The position numbers and the translations under genes are program-made. From positions 124,001 through 188,000 of the forward strand of contig NZ_QULW01000001.1 of assembly GCF_003481825.1 (NCBI RefSeq): a stretch of DNA of 64,000 nucleotides, written 5' to 3'. This stretch comes from Clostridium sp. OM02-18AC (GTDB taxonomy: Bacteria > Bacillota > Clostridia > Lachnospirales > Lachnospiraceae). The notes under the pieces are model-generated. The model was not told the DNA's origin, ran no database searches, and was given only the letters and a program-made list of their open reading frames with translations. Position 1 is the stretch's first letter, and the number at the start of each line of letters is the position of its first letter. This document shows positions 1 to 8,175 of the stretch, piece after piece.

Positions 1-165
1 ATCGCAAACCGCAACTGGTTTTATCTGCACCAGTTCCGCAACGTCATCATGACCCAGCACATGGCATTTTACACCGAGCAGGCTGTAGACAGCATGGTGC
101 AGTGCGGCGTGGAGGGACTTGTGAAGATGGCGGAAGAAGGAAGCTATAAGACCATGCTGAAATAA
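1..165 (+). CDS. D-isomer-specific 2-hydroxyacid dehydrogenase, C-terminal fragment (cut by window edge)
   Basis: Frame 1 is open from the first base to a TAA at 163-165, giving the last 54 residues of a protein. The segment TQHMAFYTEQAVDSMV matches the C-terminal part of D-2-hydroxyacid dehydrogenases of the D-lactate dehydrogenase type, where the histidine of the 'T-x-H' motif is the acid/base of the reduction of a 2-keto acid with NADH. The nucleotide-binding domain lies outside the window, so the substrate cannot be told. A GC-rich hairpin follows directly, so this looks like the end of a transcription unit. Confidence 0.7.
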   Translation: MANRNWFYLHQFRNVIMTQHMAFYTEQAVDSMVQCGVEGLVKMAEEGSYKTMLK

Positions 166-181
166 AGCATAGAAAACGACG

Positions 182-208
182 AAGAGCCGGGGAACATTCC
201 CGGCTCTT
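182..208 (+). terminator. Hairpin after the dehydrogenase gene
   Basis: A perfect 10-bp stem (AAGAGCCGGG with CCCGGCTCTT) closes a 7-base loop 17 bases after the stop codon. No run of T follows, so it may act as a weak or factor-assisted terminator, or only as an mRNA-stabilising 3' end. Confidence 0.55.
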
Positions 209-264
209 GCGGTGGAAACGGTTTATGCTTTTGGTATTGTGTTAATTTGGAAGGTCTTTTTTGC

Positions 265-760
265 TCACTTTATTTTCCTGATAAATTCCCCCAGAGAAGA
301 AACCGTGGCAGAAAGATGAAGTAATGAACTTAAACGTTGTGAGTCAGTTTCTTCTGAAATAGCTTGTTTGAGTTGTTCGGGAACAATATGAAAGCGAAGC
401 TTTAAGATTTTAAATGACAGATTCGGCTTTACCCTCGGCTTTGCCCTCAGCCCTACATTCAGCTTTCCCCTCTTTTTTCTCCATAGCCCGGTATTTCTGT
501 TCATCATATTCTGTCAAAATCACATCTACCACCTCCGCGCGATGAGAAGCCAGCAGATCTTTTAAAATGCCACGCTTAATGCAGATTTGGACAGCTGCGT
601 CCACTGCATCTGGCATATCAAGTCCCTGGCTTTGCTGTTTGCTAGGATACCTCCATTGTATCGTTTGTGGATTGTTTTGCAATCGTCTGTAAGGAACAGT
701 TGGACGAGATGTCCGGTTTCTATTTTGCAAGCTAATTCATATTTACTTGACGTCTACATG
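265..760 (-). pseudogene. Decayed Rpn/YhgA-type recombination-promoting nuclease, C-terminal part
   Basis: Reading right to left, one frame (about 730 to 410) encodes ICIKRGILKDLLASHRAEVV, a hallmark of the C-terminal region of Rpn family PD-(D/E)XK nucleases, then a Glu/Gly/Lys-Ala repeat stretch typical of the same proteins. The stop at 410-412 interrupts it, but the next frame (507 to 265) continues with LRFHIVPEQLKQAISEETD and ends LGEFIRKIK, the usual end of this family. One frameshift near 415-435 therefore breaks the gene. A further frame change seems to exist near 690-740, and the N-terminal nuclease domain with its catalytic residues is absent. This is a dead remnant; such genes are mobile and common in Lachnospiraceae. 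Confidence 0.6.
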
Positions 761-776
761 AGAATAATACTACAAT
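747..776 (+). promoter_or_regulatory. Candidate sigma-A promoter for the MATE gene
   Basis: TTGACG (747-752) and TACAAT (771-776) are separated by 18 bases and lie about 95 bases before the GTG start at 871. Five of six positions match consensus in each box. It sits at the truncated 5' end of the decayed nuclease. Confidence 0.5.
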
Positions 777-870
777 AAGCATAATGCCGTTAAAAAAAGG
801 AACATCGGCATAAAGATTTTGGGAAGAAACGTTCTAAAAAGGAAGGTACGCAGGAAAAGGAGAAAAGAAA

Positions 871-2223
871 GTGAAAGCAAACACAGATTTATTTGAGAAT
901 GCCCCGGTGCCGAAGGCCGTGGCGACGATGGCGATTCCAACGATGATTTCCATGCTGGTTGTGGTTATTTACAACATGGCGGATACATTTTTCATTGGAC
1001 AGACAAAAGATCCGCTACAGGTAGCAGCCGTGTCATTGGCTACGCCGGTATTTATGATTTTTATGGCACTGGGACATTTGTTTGGAATTGGCGGAAGTTC
1101 TGCAATTTCAAGAGCACTGGGAGAACGGAGAAAGGACCGTGCCTGGCACATTAGTTCATTCTGCTGTTATGGTTCATTGGGACTGGGCGTCATTGTGGCA
1201 GCGATTTCCGTACTTTGTATGGAGAAGATATTACGCCTGATCGGTGCCAGCGCGAATACCATTGATTTTGCAAGACAGTATCTGACGATCATTGCCGTTG
1301 GTGCACCGACCATCATGTTTTCGACCGCGTTTGCAAATATTTTGCGCGGTGAAGGTGCATCCCGGGAATCCATGATCGGGAACCTGCTTGGCACGGTTGT
1401 AAATATTATTCTGGATCCGGTTATGATCCTGGTGTTTGGCTGGGGTGTCTCCGGAGCAGCACTTGCAACGGTGATCGGAAATATTGCGGCATGTCTGTTT
1501 TATATTGGCTACTATGTGCGCGGCAAATCGATGCTGTCCATTCATCTGAAGGATTTCAAGATGGGAGATGGAATCGCCATAGCGGTGGCGGCAATCGGCA
1601 TCCCAGCTTCTTTGAACAACATTCTGATGAGTTTTGCGAACATCATTCTGAATCAGGCACTGGTCGGTTATGGCGATACGCCGGTTGCGGCAATGGGTGT
1701 GGCGATGAAGTCGAATATGCTGGTGGTGCTTTTGCAGATCGGACTTTGCGTGGGAATCCAGCCGTTAATCGGTTACAATTATGGTTCCGGAAATAAAAAG
1801 CGCCTGATGCAGGTGTTTAAGTTTACCGGTATTGTTTCGGTTGCTATGGGAATGCTGCTGACCCTGTTCATGCTCATTGCAAGAAAGTCCCTGATCCAGA
1901 TCTTCATCAACGATGCGGAAGTCGTGGAATATGGTATCCGGATGGTCATTGCACTGCAGCTTTCCGCCCCGTTCATCGGAATTTTGTTCCTGTGCATCAA
2001 TACGATCCAGGGTATGGGAAAGGCGCTGCCTTCTCTCATTCTTACGGTCTGCCGTCAGGGACTGATCTTTATTCCGCTGATTTTTATTTTAAACAATCTG
2101 TTTGGGTTGGATGGTGTGATTTATGCGCAGCCGACGGCGGATTATCTGTCGATCATGGTGGGCGTTATCATTTGCACGCATTTGTTTCGGACGATGAAGC
2201 ATCAGAAAGAAGTTCTTGCTTAA
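871..2223 (+). CDS. MATE family multidrug efflux transporter
   Basis: The 450-residue product has the length and twelve-helix hydrophobic pattern of MATE exporters, which extrude cationic drugs or metabolites using a Na+ or H+ gradient. The N-terminal segment PTMISMLVVVIYNMADTFFI is the typical first helix with the conserved N-M-A-D-T-F, and the sequence repeats the two six-helix bundles expected (first half to about residue 220, second after it). The start is GTG at 871, chosen because AAGGAG lies 8 bases upstream. Its substrate cannot be predicted. It is followed after 47 bases by the AAA-ATPase-like gene, but there is no sign that the two functions are linked. A second, distinct MATE gene lies at 11269. 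Confidence 0.93.
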   Translation: MKANTDLFENAPVPKAVATMAIPTMISMLVVVIYNMADTFFIGQTKDPLQVAAVSLATPVFMIFMALGHLFGIGGSSAISRALGERRKDRAWHISSFCCYGSLGLGVIVAAISVLCMEKILRLIGASANTIDFARQYLTIIAVGAPTIMFSTAFANILRGEGASRESMIGNLLGTVVNIILDPVMILVFGWGVSGAALATVIGNIAACLFYIGYYVRGKSMLSIHLKDFKMGDGIAIAVAAIGIPASLNNILMSFANIILNQALVGYGDTPVAAMGVAMKSNMLVVLLQIGLCVGIQPLIGYNYGSGNKKRLMQVFKFTGIVSVAMGMLLTLFMLIARKSLIQIFINDAEVVEYGIRMVIALQLSAPFIGILFLCINTIQGMGKALPSLILTVCRQGLIFIPLIFILNNLFGLDGVIYAQPTADYLSIMVGVIICTHLFRTMKHQKEVLA

Positions 2224-2270
2224 GAAAATCCGCTGTGCTATGCTTAGCTTAAATATAAGAGGAGGGTGGC

Positions 2271-3842
2271 ATGGGAAATTATCTGAATTCAGGCAATGAG
2301 CAGTTTCGCAAGATGGCTGCCTCGGAAATTTACGTAGATAAAACGGGTTTGATCGAATATACGAACCGGGTGATCAACACGATGCAGGGCTATCTTTGCG
2401 TCAGCAGACCCAGACGTTTTGGAAAATCGATGGCCGCAGCCATGCTAGTGGCTTATTATAGCTGCGGCTGCAGCTCGGAAGCACTGTTTCAACCATATGA
2501 GATTTCTGCTTCACCGGATTTCCACAAGCATTTAAACCAGTACGATACCATTTTTCTGAATGTTCAGGAGTTTTTAAGCCGGAGCAGCAACGTGACGGAA
2601 ATGATTGCACGCATAAAACGGATGATTTTGCGGGAGCTGATTGAGAAGTATCCGGATGCAGCTTATTTTGACCGTACGGATCTGACGGAGTCTCTGAAGG
2701 ACATTTATACGGCATATCATCGCCCGTTTGTGTTTATCATCGATGAATGGGATTGCATTTTCCGTGAATATAAGCAGGATAAAGAGGCGCAGGAACGGTA
2801 TCTGGACTTTCTGAGGGATTTATTGAAGGATAAGGTGTATGTGGCACTGGCTTATATGACAGGAATTCTGCCAATTAAGAAATATGGGACGCATTCTGCG
2901 CTAAATATGTTTGACGAATTCTCCATGCTGGATCCGGGACCATTGGCACAATATACCGGTTTTACAGAAGCAGAGGTCCGAAAGCTGTGCGAAAAATATC
3001 GCATGGATCTGGATGAAGTAAAGGGATGGTACGATGGGTATTCGTTTGAACAGGAACCATCCGTATATAGTCCGCGTTCGGTTGTGAGCTGTATGCGGTT
3101 TGGAAAACTTGAAAATTACTGGAACCAGACAGAAACCTTTGAAGCGTTGCAGGTTTATATCGATATGAATTTTGATGGTCTTCGCGATGATATTCTTAAT
3201 ATGATCGCGGGGAATCATGTTCCGGTTAATACAGGAAGTTTTACCAACGATATGACTACCTTCCACAGTGAAGATGATGTTTTGACCTTGCTGATTCATT
3301 TGGGGTATCTGGGATATGACAGTGTATCCAGGTGTGTGTTTATACCGAATTATGAAGTGCAGTCAGAGTATGTAAATGCGGTAGCAGTTTCAGATTGGGG
3401 AGAGGTATCCTCTGCGCTGAAAAATTCCGCTGAAACGCTGAAGGCTATTTGGGAAGGAAGACCTGCGCAGGTTGCGGAGGGAGTGCGGCAGGCTCATTTT
3501 GAAACGTCACATATTCAGTATAACGATGAAAATGCATTGAGTTATACGATTTCGCTGGCATTGTATGCTGCACGTAATTTTTATACGATACACAGGGAAC
3601 TTGCGGGCGGAAAGGGCTTTGCAGACCTGGTCTTCATTCCAAAAAAACGATTCCCGGATAAACCGGCATTGGTTGTGGAATTAAAATGGGATAAAAACGC
3701 GGCTGGTGCAGCGAAGCAGATAAAGGACAAAGAATATTGCCGGAGTCTGGAAGACTATTCCGGGAACATCCTTCTGGTTGGAATCAATTACGATAAGAAG
3801 ACGAAAAAGCATAGCTGTGTGATTGAAGCAGCTCAAAAATGA
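2271..3842 (+). CDS. AAA-ATPase-like / PD-(D/E)XK nuclease domain protein
   Basis: This 523-residue protein belongs to the large, poorly characterised family with an N-terminal AAA-ATPase-like domain (PF09820 type) and a C-terminal PD-(D/E)XK nuclease-like domain (PF08011 type). Seen in the sequence: YVDKTGLIEY near residues 22-31, the family-type P-loop SRPRRFGKS near 45-53, a Walker B-like FIIDEWD near 155-161, and near the C-terminus the nuclease motif GFADLVFIP followed by LVVELKW (D ... E-x-K), at about residues 450-475. An SD (GAGGAGG) precedes the ATG. These genes are often multicopy in gut Clostridia and Bacteroidetes and are suspected of mobility or defence roles, but the function is unknown. 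All the expected motifs are intact, so it may be active. Confidence 0.85.
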   Translation: MGNYLNSGNEQFRKMAASEIYVDKTGLIEYTNRVINTMQGYLCVSRPRRFGKSMAAAMLVAYYSCGCSSEALFQPYEISASPDFHKHLNQYDTIFLNVQEFLSRSSNVTEMIARIKRMILRELIEKYPDAAYFDRTDLTESLKDIYTAYHRPFVFIIDEWDCIFREYKQDKEAQERYLDFLRDLLKDKVYVALAYMTGILPIKKYGTHSALNMFDEFSMLDPGPLAQYTGFTEAEVRKLCEKYRMDLDEVKGWYDGYSFEQEPSVYSPRSVVSCMRFGKLENYWNQTETFEALQVYIDMNFDGLRDDILNMIAGNHVPVNTGSFTNDMTTFHSEDDVLTLLIHLGYLGYDSVSRCVFIPNYEVQSEYVNAVAVSDWGEVSSALKNSAETLKAIWEGRPAQVAEGVRQAHFETSHIQYNDENALSYTISLALYAARNFYTIHRELAGGKGFADLVFIPKKRFPDKPALVVELKWDKNAAGAAKQIKDKEYCRSLEDYSGNILLVGINYDKKTKKHSCVIEAAQK

Positions 3843-3859
3843 AGAAGGTATACATCATA

Positions 3860-3889
3860 AAAGCTCTGGCCATGTGGTCAGAGCTTTTT
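3860..3889. terminator. Bidirectional terminator between converging genes
   Basis: An 8-bp core stem (CTCTGGCC with GGTCAGAG, loop ATGT), extended by A-T pairs on both sides, is flanked by AAA on the left and TTTTT on the right. It sits between the stop of the rightward gene (3842) and the stop of leftward mscL (3903), so it can serve both. Confidence 0.8.
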
Positions 3890-3902
3890 GCGTGCATTTA
3901 AA

Positions 3903-4385
3903 TTAAATTTCTTTGACTGCAGCAGCCGCCTCTTTCTGAATCTCGTCGGAAAGAATGGAAGTGCAGTGCGGGCAGCGGGTTGCTGCAATCGCGATCTTGG
4001 TCTTGCAGTATGGACATTCTTTCTCGGTTGGTGCTGCAGGCGGAGCCGGTTTTTTGTACAGCTTGTTCAGCTGACGGATGACCAGGAACACAACAAAGGC
4101 CATGATCAGGAAATTGATCAGCTGGGTTACAAACAGACCATAGGCGATGACGGAGGTCTGTTCTTTTGCTGCTTCCAGGGTTGTGTAGTGCTCGCCGTTT
4201 AAGGCGATGAACATGTTGCTGAAGTCGATTTTTCCGGTGATCAGGCTTAATGCCGGCATGACTACGTTTTCAACCAGAGAGGTGATCAGTCCGTTGAATG
4301 CGCCGCCGATGATTACAGCGACTGCCATGTCGATCATGTTGCCTTTCAGCGCGAATGCCTTGAATTCTTCCAGGATCTTTTTCAT
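3903..4385 (-). CDS. mscL: Large-conductance mechanosensitive channel with C-terminal zinc ribbon
   Basis: The N-terminus (LEEFKAFALKGNMIDMAVAV) is the conserved N-helix and start of TM1 of MscL, the pentameric membrane-tension valve that releases solutes during hypo-osmotic shock. TM1 is about residues 16-45 and TM2 about 80-104. At 160 residues it is longer than the usual 120-150. The extra C-terminal part carries CPYC and CPHC (about residues 123-141), a four-cysteine zinc ribbon, after a Pro/Ala linker. The ATG is preceded on the minus strand by GGGGGGCT, a purine-rich SD-like stretch. The gene stands alone, with TATAGAT-type repeats about 120-160 bases upstream that are shared with the lysR-aspA region. 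Confidence 0.93.
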   Translation of the reverse strand: MKKILEEFKAFALKGNMIDMAVAVIIGGAFNGLITSLVENVVMPALSLITGKIDFSNMFIALNGEHYTTLEAAKEQTSVIAYGLFVTQLINFLIMAFVVFLVIRQLNKLYKKPAPPAAPTEKECPYCKTKIAIAATRCPHCTSILSDEIQKEAAAAVKEI

Positions 4386-4434
4386 AGGTAGCCCCCCTTA
4401 TGTAATTGATTAGAATGAGTATAAAATCAGAGGA

Positions 4435-4481
4435 CAAAAATGTCAAGAAAGTGCCAGAAAATGCCAAAGGACACTTTCTTG
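4435..4481 (-). terminator. Terminator of the lysR-type gene
   Basis: Read on the minus strand, a 10-bp perfect stem (arms 4472-4481 and 4444-4453) with an 18-base loop is followed by ACATTTTTG. It lies about 120 bases past the stop of the LysR gene and before mscL. Confidence 0.6.
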
Positions 4482-4502
4482 TGGAAGGGTAAACGTAAAC
4501 GA

Positions 4503-4540
4503 TATAGACAACTATCTATAAGTGATATAGATACTATAGA
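4503..4540. promoter_or_regulatory. Cluster of TATAGAT motifs upstream of mscL
   Basis: TATAGA (4503-4508) and TCTATA (4515-4520) form an inverted repeat with a 6-base spacer, and TATAGA recurs at 4526 and 4535. The same TATAGAT/ATCTATA palindrome occurs directly upstream of the LysR gene (5548-5565). The shared motif suggests binding by the same protein; this is inference. Confidence 0.35.
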
Positions 4541-4604
4541 TCAGTGACGAATCATTTTCTGGCAAAATGTTCGAAAAAGTCTGGACGCAGATGTTTCAAA
4601 CCGG

Positions 4605-5534
4605 TCAGATCATATCCAGAAACGTGCTGACTACCTTTGGCATATACCGGCTGCGCTTGTAGTAAAAGTTCACTTCCCGGGAAGCATCCTGGTGGTTGAG
4701 CTTATAGTACACCAGGTTTTCGGCGTCCGGAACATGGCGGATCAGGGTGTCGGAGCTGAAGGAGATCCCCATGCCGTGCCGGGAGAGATTGTAGGCGGTG
4801 ATCTGCTGGTCCAGCTCTAAACGGATTTTGGGAAGAACGTGCGCGTTGTGGAACATCCGGTCAGCTCGTGTTCTTGTATCATTTCCACCTTTTAAAAGGA
4901 GAAAGTTTTCATTCTGGAAATGTTCCAGGGAAACCGGTGGAATACGGGAGTTGAAATGCCGGTCTTCCAGGATATCAGAAGCGGTGAGGGAATAATTTTT
5001 CATCGTCTCATTGACGGGCAGGCGGGATGGAACGGTCAGCAGCAGGTGTTCTTCACAAAAGAAACGTTTGCTGTAGACGGCAGGATCCATGTTCTGGTTG
5101 TCGATCAAAAGGTCCAGGGAGCCGGAAAACAGTTTTTCGGTCAGTTCTGCGGTGGTTGCTTCGACCAGATTTAAGTGAACCTGTGGATAGCGCTCCGTAA
5201 ATCTGGAAATGAACGGCGGCAGCACATAGGAAATGAAGAGGTTGGTGCCACCGATGGAGATGGAGCCGCTTTTGATCTCCCGCATGTCATGGATATAGTT
5301 CTGAAAGCCGTTTTCCACATCCAGGATGATCTCGATGGAGCGGATATATTCTTTTCCGAGATCTGTGAGCTGAATGGGATTGGAACTGCGGTCGAAGATG
5401 GGGAAACCGATCTGGGCTTCCTCTTTTTTGACGGCAGCGCTTAACGATGGCTGGCTGATGAACAGATTGCGGGCGGCCTTCGAAAAGCTCATTTCTTTGT
5501 AAACTTCGTAAACGTAACGCATCCCCTGAAACAT
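4605..5534 (-). CDS. LysR family transcriptional regulator, probable regulator of aspA
   Basis: The 309-residue product has the LysR layout: an N-terminal winged helix-turn-helix (FSKAARNLFISQPSLSAAV, about residues 17-35) followed by an effector-binding domain (about 90-300) beginning GSISIGGTNLFISYVLPPF. The ATG at 5534 has AGGAGGAAG just upstream on the minus strand. It is divergent from aspA with 244 bases between the start codons, the classic arrangement of a LysR regulator and its target, so aspartate or fumarate sensing is plausible but unproven. A perfect palindrome (5548-5565) sits between its start and the aspA promoter and could be the operator for autoregulation. Its own terminator is at 4435-4481. 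Confidence 0.9.
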   Translation of the reverse strand: MFQGMRYVYEVYKEMSFSKAARNLFISQPSLSAAVKKEEAQIGFPIFDRSSNPIQLTDLGKEYIRSIEIILDVENGFQNYIHDMREIKSGSISIGGTNLFISYVLPPFISRFTERYPQVHLNLVEATTAELTEKLFSGSLDLLIDNQNMDPAVYSKRFFCEEHLLLTVPSRLPVNETMKNYSLTASDILEDRHFNSRIPPVSLEHFQNENFLLLKGGNDTRTRADRMFHNAHVLPKIRLELDQQITAYNLSRHGMGISFSSDTLIRHVPDAENLVYYKLNHQDASREVNFYYKRSRYMPKVVSTFLDMI

Positions 5535-5547
5535 AACTTCCTCCTGA

Positions 5548-5565
5548 TATAGATAAACATCTATA
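5548..5565. promoter_or_regulatory. Palindromic operator candidate in the lysR-aspA gap
   Basis: TATAGAT-AAAC-ATCTATA is a perfect 7-bp inverted repeat with a 4-base centre, placed 13 bases upstream of the lysR-type start and 22 bases upstream of the aspA -35 box. LysR proteins bind interrupted dyads of this size. Confidence 0.5.
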
Positions 5566-5587
5566 AAAAGTATGATTTTATAAGTAT

Positions 5588-5616
5588 TTGAAAATAGTGT
5601 AGTGCCAAATTATACT
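5588..5616 (+). promoter_or_regulatory. Sigma-A promoter of aspA
   Basis: TTGAAA (5588-5593) and TATACT (5611-5616) are separated by exactly 17 bases. Transcription from here would give a 5' leader of about 155 bases before the aspA start at 5779; no riboswitch fold was recognised in that leader. Confidence 0.7.
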
Positions 5617-5778
5617 GGTGTCAAGAACAAACAATGTCAGAACCACATAAGAGAGATTCTGCTGCGGGACACAAATGCGGGAACAAGATGGCAGAAAACG
5701 GCAGCAGCCTGCAGGGAAGCATAGAATATTTGTATGGCAGGATATTTGGACGAAAAGATACATGGGAGGATCAGGAAC

Positions 5779-7212
5779 ATGAAGGAAGAGGAAAAGAAAT
5801 ATCGTCTGGAGCACGATTCGATCGGAGAAAAGGAAGTGCCGGAGGATGCCTATTATGGGGTTCAGACGCTTCGTGCTTATGAGAATTTTAATATAACGGG
5901 GCTGAAAATGCATCCGGAACTGATCAACAGTGTGGCGCAGATCAAAAAGGCGGCGGCCATCACCAACTTTGAGGTGGGCGAGCTGGATAAGAAGCGGGCA
6001 TCGGCCATTACCCAGGCCTGCGACGAGATCATTGCCGGAAAGCTGCACGATCAGTTTATCGTAGACCCGATCCAGGGCGGTGCCGGAACTTCTTTGAACA
6101 TGAATGCAAACGAGGTCATTGCCAACCGTGCGATCGAGATCCTGGGCGGAAAGAAGGGCGATTACAAGCTGGTCAATCCGAATGACCATGTTAACTTTGG
6201 ACAGTCCACCAATGACGTATTCCCGTCCTGCGGAAAGATGGCAGCGTTAAAGCTGCTTGGCAATGCGCAGGAGCAGCTGAAACGCCTGGAAGAGGCACTC
6301 ATGGACAAGGCGAAAGAGTTTGATTCCGTGATCAAGATGGGCAGAACCCAGCTGCAGGATGCCGTGCCGATCCGCCTGGGACAGGAATTCCACGCGTATG
6401 CATCGGCCATCCGCCGCGATATCAGACGGTTCGACAATGCGAAGGAAGAAATCCGCTGCTTAAACCTGGGCGGTACCGCGATCGGAACCGGACTGAATGC
6501 GGATGTCCAGTATTTTCACCGCGTGGTAAAAAATATGTCCACGTTAACCGGTGAGGAGCTGGTGCAGTCCTACGACATGATCGATGCGACTCAGAACCTG
6601 GACAGCTATGCCTCCGTATCTGGCATTGTGAAAAATTGTGCCGTGAACCTGTCCAAGATGTCCAATGACCTGCGCCTGATGTCATCGGGACCGAGAACCG
6701 GTTTTGGCGAGATCAACCTTCCGGCGAGACAGAATGGTTCTTCCATCATGCCGGGCAAGATCAACCCGGTTATCCCGGAGGTGGTCAATCAGGTTGCTTT
6801 CAATATCATCGGAAACGATGTGACGATCACGATGGCAGCAGAGGCCGGACAGCTGGAACTGAATGCCTTTGAGCCGATCATTTTCTATAATTTGTTTGAA
6901 TCGATCGAGACGCTGACCTACGCAGTCAAGACGTTGGTGGACAACTGTATTACCGGAATCACCGCGAACAAGGAGCACTGCCGCAAAGAGGTAGAGAACA
7001 GCATCGGTGTCATCACCGCGATCTGTCCGTATGTCGGCTATGAGACAGCAGCAAACATTGCGAAAGAAGCGCTGCGCACCGGCCGTCAGGTACGGGATCT
7101 GATTCTGGAAAAGGGTCTGATGGATGCGGAACAGTTAAATACCGTGCTGAACCCATACACCATGACAGAGCCGGGAATCCTCGGAAAAGACCCGATGGAG
7201 CAGCTGCGGTAG
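5779..7212 (+). CDS. aspA: Aspartate ammonia-lyase (aspartase)
   Basis: The product (477 residues, close to the 478 of E. coli AspA) is a member of the fumarase/aspartase superfamily that reversibly converts L-aspartate to fumarate and ammonia. Conserved segments are GTSLNMNANEVIANRA, the substrate-binding GQSTNDVFPS, and the signature loop GSSIMPGKINP (residues 320-330) that carries the catalytic serine. After the signature the sequence (EVVNQVAFNIIGND, EAGQLELNAFEP) follows AspA rather than FumC. The open frame extends upstream, but ATG at 5779 is chosen because GGGAGG lies 9 bases before it and the product then starts like known aspartases. It is divergent from the LysR gene and ends in a terminator at 7293, so it is probably monocistronic. 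Confidence 0.94.
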   Translation: MKEEEKKYRLEHDSIGEKEVPEDAYYGVQTLRAYENFNITGLKMHPELINSVAQIKKAAAITNFEVGELDKKRASAITQACDEIIAGKLHDQFIVDPIQGGAGTSLNMNANEVIANRAIEILGGKKGDYKLVNPNDHVNFGQSTNDVFPSCGKMAALKLLGNAQEQLKRLEEALMDKAKEFDSVIKMGRTQLQDAVPIRLGQEFHAYASAIRRDIRRFDNAKEEIRCLNLGGTAIGTGLNADVQYFHRVVKNMSTLTGEELVQSYDMIDATQNLDSYASVSGIVKNCAVNLSKMSNDLRLMSSGPRTGFGEINLPARQNGSSIMPGKINPVIPEVVNQVAFNIIGNDVTITMAAEAGQLELNAFEPIIFYNLFESIETLTYAVKTLVDNCITGITANKEHCRKEVENSIGVITAICPYVGYETAANIAKEALRTGRQVRDLILEKGLMDAEQLNTVLNPYTMTEPGILGKDPMEQLR

Positions 7213-7292
7213 CAAGTACATTTTTCCTGATTTACTGGAATTACAGGCACGAAGCAGAAAAAAAGTGTGCAGACTTTCGAATGCAAATTTTG

Positions 7293-7330
7293 GAACGCCA
7301 ATCCACTCACGGACTGGCGTTCTTTCTTTT
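7293..7330 (+). terminator. Rho-independent terminator after aspA
   Basis: GAACGCCA pairs with TGGCGTTC, extended inward after one mismatch by TCC/GGA, followed by TTTCTTTT. It lies 80 bases after the aspA stop. Confidence 0.8.
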
Positions 7331-7443
7331 CCTATGGTATAATGTGGCGAACGGCGAGGAAATCGAGTGACTTGCGTCACGAGAACGAGCGCAAGAGAGC
7401 CAAAGAGAGTAAAGGCAAAAGAACGAAAGCGAGGATTCCTTTT

Positions 7444-8073
7444 ATGATAGAGAAAGAACGGATGGGACTGTGGCTTGAAACGCTGGCATCGAAAGCGCCG
7501 GTTCCGGGCGGAGGCGGTGCGTCTGCTCTGGGCGGTTCGGTGGCAGCAGCACTGGGACAGATGGTATCGAATCTGACAATTGGAAAAAAGAAATATGCAG
7601 ACGTGGAAGAAAAGGTGCAGGAGCTGATTGGAAAGCTGCAGGCACTTCAGAATGATTTTCTGGATCTGGCAGACCAGGATGCCAGAGTCTTTGCACCGCT
7701 GGCTGCGGCTTACAGTCTTCCAGCTTCTACGGAGGAGGAAAAACAGGTAAAAGCACGCATTATGGAAGAAAACCTGCTTGCGGCAAGCCTGGTACCGCTT
7801 CAGATGATGGAAAAGGCTTTGGAAACCATAGAGATCCTGGAATTCCTCGGTGAGAAAGGCAGTCGCATGGCTGTGTCGGATGTCGGTGTGGCTGTGCAGT
7901 TTGCTAGAACGGCACTGACCGGCGCAGTTATGAACGTATACATCAATACAAAGTCCATGAAAAACCGGGAAAAGGCGGAAGAACTGAATGCAAAGGCGAA
8001 AAAACTGATCGAAGAGGGAGCCAGACAGGCGGATGAGATCTATGCAAAGGTGTTTAAGCAGCTGGTTGGATAA
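7444..8073 (+). CDS. fchA: Cyclodeaminase/cyclohydrolase family protein, likely methenyl-THF cyclohydrolase
   Basis: The 209-residue product matches the size and pattern of the FTCD_C/FchA family (formiminotetrahydrofolate cyclodeaminase or methenyltetrahydrofolate cyclohydrolase). The hallmark is the glycine-rich APVPGGGGASALGGSVAAAL near residues 18-37, followed by long amphipathic helices. ATG at 7444 is chosen because the open frame upstream runs through the aspA terminator region. There is no glutamate formiminotransferase domain and no histidine-degradation gene nearby; folD follows 102 bases downstream, which supports a role in one-carbon flux (methenyl-THF to 10-formyl-THF). The symbol is used by analogy with acetogen FchA; a cyclodeaminase role is the main alternative. 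See the finding on the unusual active site of its FolD neighbour. Confidence 0.8.
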   Translation: MIEKERMGLWLETLASKAPVPGGGGASALGGSVAAALGQMVSNLTIGKKKYADVEEKVQELIGKLQALQNDFLDLADQDARVFAPLAAAYSLPASTEEEKQVKARIMEENLLAASLVPLQMMEKALETIEILEFLGEKGSRMAVSDVGVAVQFARTALTGAVMNVYINTKSMKNREKAEELNAKAKKLIEEGARQADEIYAKVFKQLVG

Positions 8074-8090
8074 CGCAGTGTGGTTTGAAG

Positions 8091-8135
8091 GCTTCTGTGT
8101 ATTTTAAAATAGAAAATACACAAAGGAGAAGAAGC
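8091..8135 (+). other. A/T-rich hairpin in the fchA-folD gap
   Basis: TGTGTATTTT (8096-8105) pairs perfectly with AAAATACACA (8113-8122); an outer GCTTC/GAAGC pair (8091-8095, 8131-8135) could extend it. No T-run follows, so it is more likely an mRNA processing or attenuating structure than a full terminator. Confidence 0.4.
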
Positions 8136-8175
8136 GAGTTCCAGAATACGGAGAGAATATAAGGGAGGACATTCC

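Noticed and set aside
3888..4202. Plus-strand frame opposite mscL
   Set aside because: Antisense shadow of a well-matched channel gene.
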